Source of the DNA: Microbacterium testaceum
Lineage (GTDB): Bacteria; Actinomycetota; Actinomycetes; Actinomycetales; Microbacteriaceae
DNA: 38,067 bases
Assembly: GCF_001476655.1 (NCBI RefSeq)
Contig: NZ_LDRT01000069.1
Coordinates: 1 to 38,067 of the forward strand
Direction of reading: 5' to 3'
This document shows positions 27,509 to 36,195 of the stretch, one piece after another. Each line of letters begins with the position of its first letter. Positions within the stretch are counted from its first letter, which is position 1. Made by a program: the position numbers and the translations under genes. The notes under the pieces are model-generated. The model ran no database searches. It was not told where the DNA came from and worked only from the letters and a program-made list of their open reading frames with translations.

Positions 27509-28816
27509 ATGACCGATCAGCCCCCCGTGCGCTCCACCACGCCCCGGCAGGCGCGCCCCGCGGGGGCGCCGGCCGACACCGGCATCCGCGAGACGAAGCC
27601 GAAGACCGGACGCCAGGTCCGCCCCGCGACCGAGGGCTGGCAGCAGGCCAAAGACGACACCGGTCGTCCGCTCCTGCAGTTCGCCAGCCCCAAGCGCGGC
27701 AAGCCCCCCGTGCACCTCGCCGACATGACCGCCGAGGAGCGCGTCGCGAAGGTGAAGGAGCTCGGCCTTCCCGGCTTCCGCGCGAAGCAGCTCGAGAAGC
27801 ACTACTTCACGCACTACACGTCCGACCCGGCCGACATGACCGACCTGCCGGCATCCGGTCGCGAAGAACTCGTCGCGGGGATGCTCCCGCCGCTGCTCAC
27901 CGAGGTGCGCCGGCTCGAGACCGATCGCGGCGACACGATCAAGTTCCTCTGGAAGCTGCACGACGGCGCCCTCGTGGAGTCGGTGCTCATGCGCTACCCC
28001 GGCCGCATCACGCTGTGCGTGTCGTCGCAGGCGGGGTGCGGCATGAACTGCCCGTTCTGCGCCACCGGGCAGGCGGGCCTGACCCGCAACATGTCGGCCG
28101 CCGAGATCGTCGAGCAGATCGTCCGCGCCAACGCCCTCATCGCCGCCGGCGGTCTGGGCGGCAAGAAGCGCGACGACCACTCGCTCGACAGGGTCTCGAA
28201 CATCGTCTTCATGGGCATGGGCGAGCCGCTCGCCAACTATGCCCGCGTCATGCAGGCCGTGCGCGTCATGGTCGACAAGGAGCACGGCCTCGGCATGAGC
28301 GCTCGCGGCATCACGGTGTCGACGGTCGGTCTGGTCCCGGCTATCAAGAAGCTCGCCGACGAGGACATCCCGGTCACCTTCGCCCTCTCGCTGCACGCGC
28401 CCGACGACGGCCTCCGCGACGAGCTCATTCCGGTGAACTCGCGCTGGAAGGTCGACGAGGCCCTGGATGCCGCCCGCGCCTACTTCGACAAGACCGGGCG
28501 CCGCGTGTCGATCGAATACGCCCTGATCAAGGACATGAACGATCACGCCTGGCGCGCCGACCTGCTGGCCGACAAGCTCAACGCGCGCGGTCGCGGCTGG
28601 GTGCACGTGAACCCCATTCCGCTGAACCCGACCCCGGGCTCGATCTGGACGGCATCCGAGGTGCCCGTGCAGAACGAGTTCGTGCGCCGTCTCAACGACG
28701 CCGGGATCCCGACGACCCTGCGCGACACCCGCGGCAAGGAGATCGACGGGGCGTGCGGGCAGCTCGTGGCGACCGAAGAGGACGAGGCGGCCGCCGAGGC
28801 GACGCCGGTCGGCTGA
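27509..28816 (+). CDS. rlmN: 23S rRNA (adenine2503-C2)-methyltransferase RlmN, radical SAM
   Basis: A 435-residue radical SAM enzyme that methylates A2503 of 23S rRNA and A37 of some tRNAs. The iron-sulfur cysteines are in C-G-M-N-C-P-F-C (C177, C181, C184), followed by [10 protein letters not shown]. The methyl-carrying Cys is in G-A-C-G-Q-L near the C-terminus. Further family blocks are [11 protein letters not shown] and L-S-L-H-A-P. The first 66 residues are a disordered basic extension, longer than usual for the family, and the last 15 are acidic. It is divergent from bglG and stands alone. Confidence 0.95.
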   Translation: MTDQPPVRSTTPRQARPAGAPADTGIRETKPKTGRQVRPATEGWQQAKDDTGRPLLQFASPKRGKPPVHLADMTAEERVAKVKELGLPGFRAKQLEKHYFTHYTSDPADMTDLPASGREELVAGMLPPLLTEVRRLETDRGDTIKFLWKLHDGALVESVLMRYPGRITLCVSSQAGCGMNCPFCATGQAGLTRNMSAAEIVEQIVRANALIAAGGLGGKKRDDHSLDRVSNIVFMGMGEPLANYARVMQAVRVMVDKEHGLGMSARGITVSTVGLVPAIKKLADEDIPVTFALSLHAPDDGLRDELIPVNSRWKVDEALDAARAYFDKTGRRVSIEYALIKDMNDHAWRADLLADKLNARGRGWVHVNPIPLNPTPGSIWTASEVPVQNEFVRRLNDAGIPTTLRDTRGKEIDGACGQLVATEEDEAAAEATPVG

Positions 28817-28843
28817 GACCCGTCGTCTGAGGTCCGACCGCGC

Positions 28844-29323
28844 TCAGGACGCGGGCGTCGCCGTCACCCGCGGGCCCGCGAGCACCGAGAGGGTGAACCC
28901 CTCGCCTCCCCGGTCGACGAGGGTCAGGGTGACGGGGCTGCTGTCGACCAGGACCGTCTTCACGTCGGTGGTGCGGTCGCCCTCCGAGGTGCGTGCCGCC
29001 GCCGGGAACTCGCCGAACCTCTGCTCGACCGCATCGCGGACCGCCTGCGTCGTCTCGGCTCCCCGGTTCGACGCGAGCGTCCACAGTCGGTCGTTCTGCG
29101 TCACCGTGAGCCCTTCGACCTGCGCGAGATCGACCCCCTCGAGCTGGGGTACTTCGGTGCGGAAGTCGGCGAGCGTGCGCGATTCGCCCCCGGCCTCGGG
29201 GCTCTCGGCCGGAGCGACGGAGGACATCGATTCGTCCTGCGCGCCGGACGACGCCGGAGACCCGCACGAGGTGAGGGCCAGGATGCCGAGGGCGAGAACG
29301 CTGATCAGACCGGTGCGACGCAT
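28844..29323 (-). CDS. Small secreted lipoprotein of unknown function
   Basis: A 159-residue lipoprotein: M-R-R-T-G then a hydrophobic stretch to the lipobox L-T-S-C (Cys at residue 20), a Ser/Gly/Glu-rich linker to about residue 50, then a compact domain of about 105 residues rich in Val and Thr. I do not recognise a family. The gene is convergent to rlmN (27 bp apart) and divergent from the ABC exporter operon. A TAGCCT box ends exactly 7 bases before the ATG, suggesting a leaderless mRNA; an upstream in-frame GTG at 29410 would spoil the signal peptide. Confidence 0.8.
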   Translation of the reverse strand: MRRTGLISVLALGILALTSCGSPASSGAQDESMSSVAPAESPEAGGESRTLADFRTEVPQLEGVDLAQVEGLTVTQNDRLWTLASNRGAETTQAVRDAVEQRFGEFPAAARTSEGDRTTDVKTVLVDSSPVTLTLVDRGGEGFTLSVLAGPRVTATPAS

Positions 29324-29330
29324 GCCAGCG

Positions 29331-29336
29331 AGGCTA
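29331..29336 (-). promoter_or_regulatory. -10 box TAGCCT giving a leaderless lipoprotein transcript
   Basis: TAGCCT on the minus strand is followed by 7 bases (cgctggc) and the ATG at 29323, the same spacing as for bglG and rlmN. No Shine-Dalgarno sequence is seen. Confidence 0.55.
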
Positions 29337-29478
29337 CCCGGCGGCCTCGAGCGGCGATACGGGTTGCGCGGGGTGGCCGACGTGCGGCACCTCTCGCCGA
29401 CAGCGTCCACTGAACGGTGGATGCCGAGTCCGTCGGCTCGTCGTTCCCGTCGGCCTCCCGCCCGGTCAGACTGAGGGA

Positions 29479-30354
29479 ATGAGCGAACACGTCGTGCGGG
29501 TGGAGAACCTGCGCAAGACCTACCGCGGGGGCCTCGAAGCCTTGCGCGGTGTGAGCTTCGATATCCGCCGAGGCGAGACGTTCGCGCTGTTGGGGCCGAA
29601 CGGTGCGGGCAAAAGCACCGTCATCGAGATCCTCGAGGGTTATCGCGACCGCACGAGCGGCGAGGTGAGCGTGCTCGGCGTCGACCCGCACCGTGGCGGC
29701 CTCGACTGGAAGGCCCGCCTCGGGATCGTGCTGCAGAACACCGGCGAAGCTCCGACCGCGACCGTGCGGGAGTTGCTCTCGCACTTCGCCTCGTTCTACC
29801 CCCGCCCGCGGGACGTCGACGCGGTGATCGCGGCGGTGGGGCTCGGCGAGAAGGCGAGGGTCTCGGTGCGCAAGCTCTCGGGCGGCCAGCGTCGGCGCGT
29901 CGACGTCGCGCTCGGCATCATCGGCCGCCCCGAGTTGCTGTTCCTCGACGAGCCCACGACCGGCTTCGACCCCGAGGTGCGGCGACAGTTCTGGGATCTC
30001 ATCCGCTCGCTGCAGGACGAGGGCACGACGATCCTGCTCACCACCCACTATCTGGACGAGGCCGCCGAGCTGGCGGAGCGTGCGGCGATCCTCGTCGCCG
30101 GGGGCGTGGCATCCGTCGGTCCCATCGACGACCTCGGGGGAGCCGACGCGCGCGTGCCGCTCGTGCGCTGGCGCGAAGGAGGGGCGGTGCGCGAGGAGCG
30201 CACAGACGACCCCGGCGCGTTCGTCACGGCCCTTTACGCGCGCGGCGGCGAGCCCGAGCGGCTCGAGGTCGTGCGCCCGAGCCTCGAGGACGTGTACCTG
30301 TCGTTCCTCGGTGCGGACGAACGGCGCACGGCAGCGGCCGGAGGAGCATCGTGA
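29479..30354 (+). CDS. ABC-2 type exporter ATP-binding protein
   Basis: A 291-residue ATPase with Walker A GPNGAGKST (about 39-47), L-S-G-G-Q-R-R-R, Walker B L-L-F-L-D-E-P-T-T-G-F-D and H-loop T-T-H-Y-L-D-E-A. The C-terminal 80 residues, ending S-L-E-D-V-Y-L-S-F-L-G, are typical of DrrA/CcmA-like drug or lipid exporters. A gaggga site precedes the ATG. It overlaps the permease gene as GTGA and the whole ABC/two-component block is a chain of such overlaps. Confidence 0.93.
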   Translation: MSEHVVRVENLRKTYRGGLEALRGVSFDIRRGETFALLGPNGAGKSTVIEILEGYRDRTSGEVSVLGVDPHRGGLDWKARLGIVLQNTGEAPTATVRELLSHFASFYPRPRDVDAVIAAVGLGEKARVSVRKLSGGQRRRVDVALGIIGRPELLFLDEPTTGFDPEVRRQFWDLIRSLQDEGTTILLTTHYLDEAAELAERAAILVAGGVASVGPIDDLGGADARVPLVRWREGGAVREERTDDPGAFVTALYARGGEPERLEVVRPSLEDVYLSFLGADERRTAAAGGAS

Positions 30355-31154
30355 GCCGCGTGCTGCGCTTGGGGGCCACGCGCATCGCGTTCGAGGTGCG
30401 GGCATACTTCCGCCAGGGCGACTCGGTCTTCTTCACGTTCCTGTTCCCGGTGATGATCCTGCTGATCTTCGCGGTCGCGTTCAGCGGATCGACATTCGGT
30501 CCGCCGGGGGCGGAGATCTCCGCCCCCGAGTTCTACCTCCCCGCGATGCTCGCGGCCGGCGTTCTGCTCTCGGGGCTGCAGAACATGGCGGTCGACATCG
30601 CGATGGAACGCAGCGACGGCACGTTGAAGCGCCTCGGCGGAACGCCCCTGAGCCCCGTGTCGTACTTCATCGGCAAGCTCGGACAGGTTCTCGTGACCGG
30701 CTTCCTGCAGTCGGCGCTGTTGATCGTGGTGGCCGCCGTGTTCTTCCGCGTACCGTTGCCGACCGATCCCGAACGCTGGCTGACGTTCGCCTGGGTGTTC
30801 GTGCTCGGGGCGACGACGTGCGCGATCCTCGGCATCGCCCTCTCCGCCGTCCCGCGGACGGGGCGGACGGCCACCGCCGTCGTGGTCCCGATCGTGCTTC
30901 TGCTGCAGTTCATCTCGGGCGTCTACATCAACTTCGCGAGTCTGCCCGAGTGGCTGCAGAACGTCGCGAGCGTGTTTCCGCTGAAGTGGCTCGCGCAGGG
31001 CTTCCGCTCGGTGTTCCTGCCCGAGGGGTTCGCCGCCGCCGAGCCCTCGGGTTCGTGGGACCACCCCCTGATCCTCCTCGTGACGCTGGGGTGGCTGGTC
31101 GTGGGGCTCGCGTTCGTGCGGGCGACGTTCCGCTGGATCAGGAAGGACGCATGA
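30351..31154 (+). CDS. ABC-2 type exporter permease
   Basis: A 267-residue membrane protein with six hydrophobic helices: about 27-47 (F-L-F-P-V-M-I-L-L-I-F-A), 63-80, 112-135, 143-162, 172-192 and 235-258. M-E-R-S-D-G-T-L-K-R-L-G-G-T-P-L in the second cytoplasmic region is the classic ABC-2 permease signature. The GTG start overlaps the ATPase stop and the gene overlaps the sensor kinase by ATGA. Substrate unknown; exporters in this setting often move antibiotics, peptides or lipids. Confidence 0.92.
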   Translation: MSRVLRLGATRIAFEVRAYFRQGDSVFFTFLFPVMILLIFAVAFSGSTFGPPGAEISAPEFYLPAMLAAGVLLSGLQNMAVDIAMERSDGTLKRLGGTPLSPVSYFIGKLGQVLVTGFLQSALLIVVAAVFFRVPLPTDPERWLTFAWVFVLGATTCAILGIALSAVPRTGRTATAVVVPIVLLLQFISGVYINFASLPEWLQNVASVFPLKWLAQGFRSVFLPEGFAAAEPSGSWDHPLILLVTLGWLVVGLAFVRATFRWIRKDA

Positions 31155-32425
31155 TGTCGCAGGCGCGAGTCGCCGCGGCGGTCGGCGACGATCGCGGCGC
31201 GCGGAGACGCTCCCGAGCCCTGCCCGCCCGCACCCTCACCGGCCCGCGCGGGACGGATGCCGAGCGCGTCGACGTGCGCGGATGGTCGCTCGCGTACGGG
31301 GCCGCGGGTGTCTTGGGGATCGGCATTGTCGTGGTCGGGGCCGGCCTCGGGACGCTGTCGTGGGCGGCGGCCGTCGGAGCCCTGATCGCCGTCGCCGCCC
31401 AGGTGGTCATTGTGCTCGTGGCGCTCCCGCGGGTGCTCAGCGACGACGGCGCGCCTGTCCTGGCCACCGTCGTGGCGGTGTCGACCGTGCTGCTCCTGCC
31501 CCTCGCGGTGGCGAACGAGGGATGGCTGGCGATGCTGCAGTTCGCCTCGTACCCGCTGCTGTGGGTGATCTCGTCGCGACGGAGGACCGCCATCGCGTGG
31601 ACCGCCCTGTCGACCGCGCTCGTGCTCGTCGCCCTGGGGTGGGGCGGCGACGTCGACGCGTGGATGCGGGCCACACTCATCCAGGCGACCTCGTTCGCCG
31701 GCAGTCTCTGGCTCGGTCTCTGGTTCACCGCGGTGTACCAGCACGCAGCGGAGACACAGGAACTGCTCGATCGACTCACCGCCGCTCAGGACGAGGTCGC
31801 CGCCCTGCACCGTGAGGCGGGTGTCCTCGCCGAGCGCGAGCGTCTTGCCGCCGAACTGCACGACACGATCGCTCAGACCCTCGCCGGCACCGTGCTGCTC
31901 GCCCAGCGCAGCCGGCGGGAACTCGCCTCGGGGCGGCTCGCCGACGACACGCTCGCCCTGGTCGAGGAGGCCGCGCGCGAGGCGCTCACCGAGACGCGCA
32001 CTCTCGTGGCCGCCGGCGCCCCGGTCTCGCCCGGCGCGGGACTGGCCGACGCGGTACGGGTGCTCGCGGCCCGCATCGCCCGCGAATCGGGCCGCGACAT
32101 CGCGGTGCGGGTCGCCGCGGTGGCCGGGCTCGATCGCGAACGAGAGGTGGCTCTGCTGCGCTGCGCGCAAGAGGGGCTCTCGAACGCCCGACGGCACTCC
32201 GCGGCGCGGTCGATCGAGGTCGCGCTCGTCGACGTCGACGGCGCGGTCGAACTCCGCGTGACCGACGACGGCGTCGGCTTCGATCCTGCCACCCCCGCGG
32301 ACGGCTTCGGTCTGGCGGGGCTGCGCGCGCGTCTGCACGGACTCGGCGGCTCGCTCGAGATCGACGGCACCCCGGGGGCGGTCGTCCTGACCGCTCGAGT
32401 CCCGCGCGCGGCGGTGGGCGCGTGA
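31151..32425 (+). CDS. Sensor histidine kinase, NarL/HisKA_3 type
   Basis: A 424-residue kinase. A basic N-terminal tail of about 45 residues precedes a sensor region of about six helices (45-195) with almost no extracellular loops. A coiled-coil linker leads to the HisKA_3 motif E-R-L-A-A-E-L-H-D-T-I-A-Q-T (H237). The HATPase domain shows C-A-Q-E-G-L-S-N-A-R-R-H and D-D-G-V-G-F-D-P. Such loop-poor sensors usually detect membrane stress or read the adjacent ABC transporter. The ATG at 31151 overlaps the permease stop and has ggaagga upstream. Confidence 0.92.
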   Translation: MMSQARVAAAVGDDRGARRRSRALPARTLTGPRGTDAERVDVRGWSLAYGAAGVLGIGIVVVGAGLGTLSWAAAVGALIAVAAQVVIVLVALPRVLSDDGAPVLATVVAVSTVLLLPLAVANEGWLAMLQFASYPLLWVISSRRRTAIAWTALSTALVLVALGWGGDVDAWMRATLIQATSFAGSLWLGLWFTAVYQHAAETQELLDRLTAAQDEVAALHREAGVLAERERLAAELHDTIAQTLAGTVLLAQRSRRELASGRLADDTLALVEEAAREALTETRTLVAAGAPVSPGAGLADAVRVLAARIARESGRDIAVRVAAVAGLDREREVALLRCAQEGLSNARRHSAARSIEVALVDVDGAVELRVTDDGVGFDPATPADGFGLAGLRARLHGLGGSLEIDGTPGAVVLTARVPRAAVGA

Positions 32426-33042
32426 TCCGCGTGGTGGTCGTGGACGACCACCCCGTCGTGCGGGCCGGACTCACCGGCATCCTGGATGCCGCGGACGACA
32501 TGGTCGTGGTGGGCGTCGCCGCCGACGGCGTCGAAGCGGTCGACGTCGTCGAACGGGAACGCCCCGACGTCGTGTTGATGGACATGCGCATGCCGCGGCG
32601 CTCCGGCGACGAGGCGACGGCCCTGCTGCGCGAGAGCGCGCCGGAGGCGCGGGTGATCGTCCTCACCACCTACGAGAGCGATGACGTCATCGTGCGGGCG
32701 ATCGCCGCGGGAGCGAGTGGCTACCTCCTCAAGGCCGCGCCCGAGGACGAACTGCTCGCGGGGATCCGCGCCGTCGCGGCGGGGGAGGTCGCGCTGGCCC
32801 CGAGCGTCGCCCGCGTCCTGGTCGCTCGCGCCGGACGACCGGTGGAGGCGCCGGTCCTGACCGCCCGCGAGGTCGAGGTTCTGAGCCTGGTGGCCCGGGG
32901 TCTCAGCAACCGCGAGATCGGGGTGCACCTGCACCTCGGCGAGGCCACGGTGAAGACGCATCTCCTGAAGACGTTCGCGAAGCTCGACGTCGCCGATCGC
33001 ACCCGCGCCGTGACGCGGGCGATGGAGCTCGGCATCTTGTGA
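32422..33042 (+). CDS. Response regulator, NarL/LuxR type
   Basis: A 206-residue regulator. The receiver domain (1-120) has the acidic pair D8-D9, the phospho-acceptor D54 in V-V-L-M-D-M-R-M-P, T in V-L-T-T-Y and K in Y-L-L-K-A. The C-terminal LuxR HTH (about 142-200) reads L-T-A-R-E-V-E-V-L-S-L-V-A-R-G-L-S-N-R-E-I. It overlaps the kinase gene as GTGA and should control the operon it closes, possibly together with other envelope genes. Confidence 0.94.
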   Translation: MIRVVVVDDHPVVRAGLTGILDAADDMVVVGVAADGVEAVDVVERERPDVVLMDMRMPRRSGDEATALLRESAPEARVIVLTTYESDDVIVRAIAAGASGYLLKAAPEDELLAGIRAVAAGEVALAPSVARVLVARAGRPVEAPVLTAREVEVLSLVARGLSNREIGVHLHLGEATVKTHLLKTFAKLDVADRTRAVTRAMELGIL

Positions 33043-33074
33043 GACACCGCTCCGCGGGCACGAGAACGGTGTTT
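33042..33074 (+). terminator. Weak hairpin after the response regulator gene
   Basis: agacaccg (33042-33049) can pair with cggtgttt (33067-33074) including one G-U pair, with a 17-base loop and a short pyrimidine-rich tail (tttccttc). It overlaps the stop codon. A plausible but not strong terminator. Confidence 0.35.
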
Positions 33075-33216
33075 CCTTCGGATTAAGTTTTCATCTCTCA
33101 CTGAAACTTCTGAACGTTTCTCATTGACCGCAGAGCGACAGGGGTGTTCTCTGGGCGCAGTTCCACCTGCATCCCACCCTGGGCGCGGAACGCCGCCCTT
33201 TCCCGAGAGGCTCCTG

Positions 33217-34794
33217 ATGAAGAGAAGAATCGCGCTCGCCGTGCTGGTCGCCGGCGCGCTCGCGCTCGCCGGCTGCTCCGGCGGCGGCGGTGGTGACACC
33301 GGCTCCACCGATGCATCCATCCGCGTGGCCGTCACCGACCCGCAGCAGCTCATCCCCGGCCGGCAGTCCGTGGCCTACGACTTCAACATGGCCGTCTGGT
33401 CGCCGCTGGCCTTCCTGCAGTCCGACGGCACCCTGCAGGACGTCCAGGCCGCGTCCATCGAGTCGGACGACGCCCAGACCTGGACGATCACGCTCCGCGA
33501 CGGATGGACGTTCCACGACGGGACCCCCGTCACGGCGAAGAGCTACGTCGACTCCTGGAACGCCGTCGCGTATGGACCCAATGCCTTCGAGAACTCGGGG
33601 CAGCTGGCATCCATCGTCGGATACACCGACCTGAACCCCGCCGATGGCACGCCCACGACCACCACGATGTCGGGCCTGACCGTCGTCGACGACCTCACCT
33701 TCACGGTCAAGCTCGTGAGCCCCGACGGGCAGTTCCCGCTGCAGGTCACGCAGGCCCAGACCGCGTTCTTCCCGATGCCCGAGTCGGCGCTGTCGGACTT
33801 CGACGCCTACAACAAGCACCCGGTGGGCAACGGCCCGTTCCAGATGACGGGCGACTACGTCGAGAACGAGCCCATCACGGTGTCGGCCTACGACGGGTTC
33901 AAGGGCGAGGCCCCGACCGTGAACCAGATCACCTTCGTTCCCTACACCGATTCCGAGACCGCCTACACCGACGTGCAGGCCGGCAACCTCGACGTCGCTG
34001 GAGTTCCCGCGAGCCGTCTCCTCCAGGCCGGAAGCGACTTCGGCGACAGGCTCTACTCGTTCGAGGCCCCCGGCATCTCGTTCCTCGGCCTGCCCCTGTG
34101 GAACGCGCAGTACCAGGACGTGCGGGTGCGTCAGGCGCTGTCGATGGCGATCGACCGCCAGACGATCATCGATCGCATCTATGGCGGTACCTACACCCCC
34201 GCCACGGCGTGGACGCCCGCGATCGAGCCCGGAACCCCGACGGGCATCTGCGGCAAGTACTGCGAGTACGATCCCGACGCCGCCAAGGCGCTGCTCGCCG
34301 AGGCCGGCGGGTTCAGCGGCCCGCTCGAGATCACCTACCCGGGCGGCGGCGGCCTCGACCCGCTCTACGAGGCGATCGCCAACCAGCTGCGCCAGAACCT
34401 CGGCATCGACGCGACCGCGACGCCGACCGCCGACTGGGCCGAGTTCCTGCAGAAGCGGACGGATGCCAACCTCACCGGGCCGTTCTTCTCGCGCTGGGGT
34501 GCGCTGTACCCGAGCCAGCAGGCGACACTGCGGGTGTTCTTCATCGAGGGCGGCGGCTGCGCCAACTGCATCCCCTTCTACAGCCCCGAGGTCGCCAGCG
34601 CGATGCAGACCGCCGACGCCGACCTGGCCGGCGACGGCACGGCCTACGCCGACGTGCAGAGCATCATCCAGAAGGAGTTCCCGGCGGTGCCGCTGTTCAA
34701 CGAGACGTACTCGTACGTCACCTCCGAGCGCGTCGCCGATCTCGTGAGTTCCCCGGTGGGCAACCCGACCTACCGCGCGATCCACCTGCGCTGA
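33217..34794 (+). CDS. ABC transporter substrate-binding lipoprotein, peptide/nickel (SBP_bac_5) family, second system
   Basis: A 525-residue lipoprotein. The signal M-K-R-R-I-A-L-A-V-L ends at lipobox L-A-L-A-G-C with a Gly-rich linker. Family-5 features include W-T-I-T-L-R-D-G-W-T-F-H-D-G-T-P-V and V-R-Q-A-L-S-M-A-I-D-R. A pair of cysteine pairs, C-G-K-Y-C and C-A-N-C, lies in the C-terminal half and may form disulfides. The ATG at 33217 follows gagaggctcctg. The AT-rich gap at 33075-33130 is its likely promoter region. It heads the operon that continues to the window edge. Confidence 0.92.
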   Translation: MKRRIALAVLVAGALALAGCSGGGGGDTGSTDASIRVAVTDPQQLIPGRQSVAYDFNMAVWSPLAFLQSDGTLQDVQAASIESDDAQTWTITLRDGWTFHDGTPVTAKSYVDSWNAVAYGPNAFENSGQLASIVGYTDLNPADGTPTTTTMSGLTVVDDLTFTVKLVSPDGQFPLQVTQAQTAFFPMPESALSDFDAYNKHPVGNGPFQMTGDYVENEPITVSAYDGFKGEAPTVNQITFVPYTDSETAYTDVQAGNLDVAGVPASRLLQAGSDFGDRLYSFEAPGISFLGLPLWNAQYQDVRVRQALSMAIDRQTIIDRIYGGTYTPATAWTPAIEPGTPTGICGKYCEYDPDAAKALLAEAGGFSGPLEITYPGGGGLDPLYEAIANQLRQNLGIDATATPTADWAEFLQKRTDANLTGPFFSRWGALYPSQQATLRVFFIEGGGCANCIPFYSPEVASAMQTADADLAGDGTAYADVQSIIQKEFPAVPLFNETYSYVTSERVADLVSSPVGNPTYRAIHLR

Positions 34795-34799
34795 CCCCT

Positions 34800-34836
34800 C
34801 GGCCGGCGCGCGGGACCCCCGCCCGCGCGCCGGCCG
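34800..34836 (+). terminator. Perfect 15-bp GC hairpin after the binding-protein gene
   Basis: cggccggcgcgcggg (34800-34814) pairs perfectly with its complement at 34822-34836, with loop acccccg, and no T-tract follows. Placed just after the binding-protein gene within an operon, it probably protects the upstream mRNA or causes partial termination so that the binding protein is made in excess over the membrane parts. Confidence 0.75.
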
Positions 34837-34854
34837 TCGACCCACGGAATCCCC

Positions 34855-36195
34855 ATGCCTTCACTCACCCTCCCGCAGCCCTCCCTCACCGGCTTCCCCA
34901 CGGTCGATGCCCTCGAGACGGCCTTCCTCGCCCTGGCCGAGAGCGCGCCGCACCTCGTGCGACGTCGCATCCTGGGATCGTCGCGCCTCGGCGAGCCCAT
35001 CCCCGTGTACGAGATCGGCGACGGTCCGGCGCACGCCGTCATCGCGGGCGGCGTGCACCCCAACGAGCCGATCGGCTTCCACACCGCTCTCACGCTCGCC
35101 GAACAGCTCGTCGAGGACGAGGGGCTGCGTCGAGAGCTGGGGATGACGTTCCACATCGTGCCGTGCATCGACCCGGACGGCACGCGCATGAACGAGGGCT
35201 GGTTCGCCTCCCCCGGCGACCGCGGCTCCTACGGGCGGGCCTTCTACCGCCCGGCACCCGACGAGCAGGTCGAGTGGAGCTTCCCTCTCTCCTACAAGAG
35301 GCTGCACTTCGACCGGGTACTCCCCGAGACCCGCGCGCTCGCGGATCTGTTCGACGAGGTCGAGCCTGCCCTGTTCGTCGGGCTGCACAACGCCGAGGTC
35401 GGCGGGGTCTACTTCTACGTGAACCGCGACGACGACGCGCTCGTCCGGGAGCTGTCGGCGATCCCCGCCCGCCACGGTCTGCCGCTGGACGTCGGCGAAC
35501 CGGAGTCGCCGGATCTCGTGCGTCTGGGCGACGCCGTGTTCCGCTGCCCCACCGTCGCCGAACGGTACGACTACCTCGAGGGTCTTGGACTCGACCCGCT
35601 CGCCGAGGCGTCGGGCGGAGGCTCGGCCGACTATCTGCAGCGTCACGGCACCCTGGTCATGGTCGCCGAGCTCCCGTACTGGACGCACGACGACGTCGTG
35701 GACGAGGGGTCGGGCGGGATCTCGTACCGCCGCGTCGTGCAGGACCGCGCCGAGGCGCTGCGGGCGCTCGGCGAGGCCCTCGGAGGCGCGCTGTCGCGGG
35801 TCGACGCGCACCTGACGATCCCGAGCCCGATGCTGCGCGGCGCGAGGGCCTTCGCCCCGCTCATGACGGCGCTCGCCGATGCGGAGAGCGAGCGGGCACG
35901 GCGCCTGGTCCTCGACCGCATCGCGACGCGGGCGGAGGTGTTCTCGAACGAGGATGCCGTGCGGTCCTTCCGTTTGCGGTTCGGGGGCATGCTCCTGCGG
36001 GCACTCGAGGTGGAGTGCGCGGCGGGGGTCGCCCACGACACGGTCCGCCGGGAGCGCGACTCGTTCCGCCGCGTGTACGAGGAGTGGGTCGCCGAGGCGG
36101 AACGTGTGCCTCTTCGTGCGCTGCCCCTCGCGGACCTTGTCGGTGTGCAGCTCGACGCCGTCCTCGCGGCCGCCCGCGCGGCGGTGACCGCGTGA
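34855..36195 (+). CDS. M14 family zinc carboxypeptidase, cytoplasmic
   Basis: A 446-residue metallopeptidase. Zinc ligands are H68 and E71 in G-G-V-H-P-N-E-P-I-G and H178 in G-L-H-N-A-E-V-G-G. A substrate-binding segment D-P-D-G-T-R-M-N-E (R111) and the catalytic Glu in V-A-E-L-P-Y-W (E272) complete the site. M14 enzymes remove C-terminal residues or cleave unusual peptide bonds. About 130 extra C-terminal helical residues follow the catalytic domain. With no signal peptide and its position between binding-protein and permease genes (GTGA overlap with the latter), it likely trims peptides after import. Confidence 0.87.
   Translation: MPSLTLPQPSLTGFPTVDALETAFLALAESAPHLVRRRILGSSRLGEPIPVYEIGDGPAHAVIAGGVHPNEPIGFHTALTLAEQLVEDEGLRRELGMTFHIVPCIDPDGTRMNEGWFASPGDRGSYGRAFYRPAPDEQVEWSFPLSYKRLHFDRVLPETRALADLFDEVEPALFVGLHNAEVGGVYFYVNRDDDALVRELSAIPARHGLPLDVGEPESPDLVRLGDAVFRCPTVAERYDYLEGLGLDPLAEASGGGSADYLQRHGTLVMVAELPYWTHDDVVDEGSGGISYRRVVQDRAEALRALGEALGGALSRVDAHLTIPSPMLRGARAFAPLMTALADAESERARRLVLDRIATRAEVFSNEDAVRSFRLRFGGMLLRALEVECAAGVAHDTVRRERDSFRRVYEEWVAEAERVPLRALPLADLVGVQLDAVLAAARAAVTA

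Noticed and set aside
27317..28606. A minus-strand extension of bglG across rlmN.
   Set aside because: It is antisense to rlmN, and bglG has its own start with a TAAACT box 7 nt upstream.
33504..36191. A plus-strand frame running through the second binding protein and M14 genes into the permease.
   Set aside because: It is the wrong frame for two genes with clear motifs; the permease begins at the GTG at 36192.
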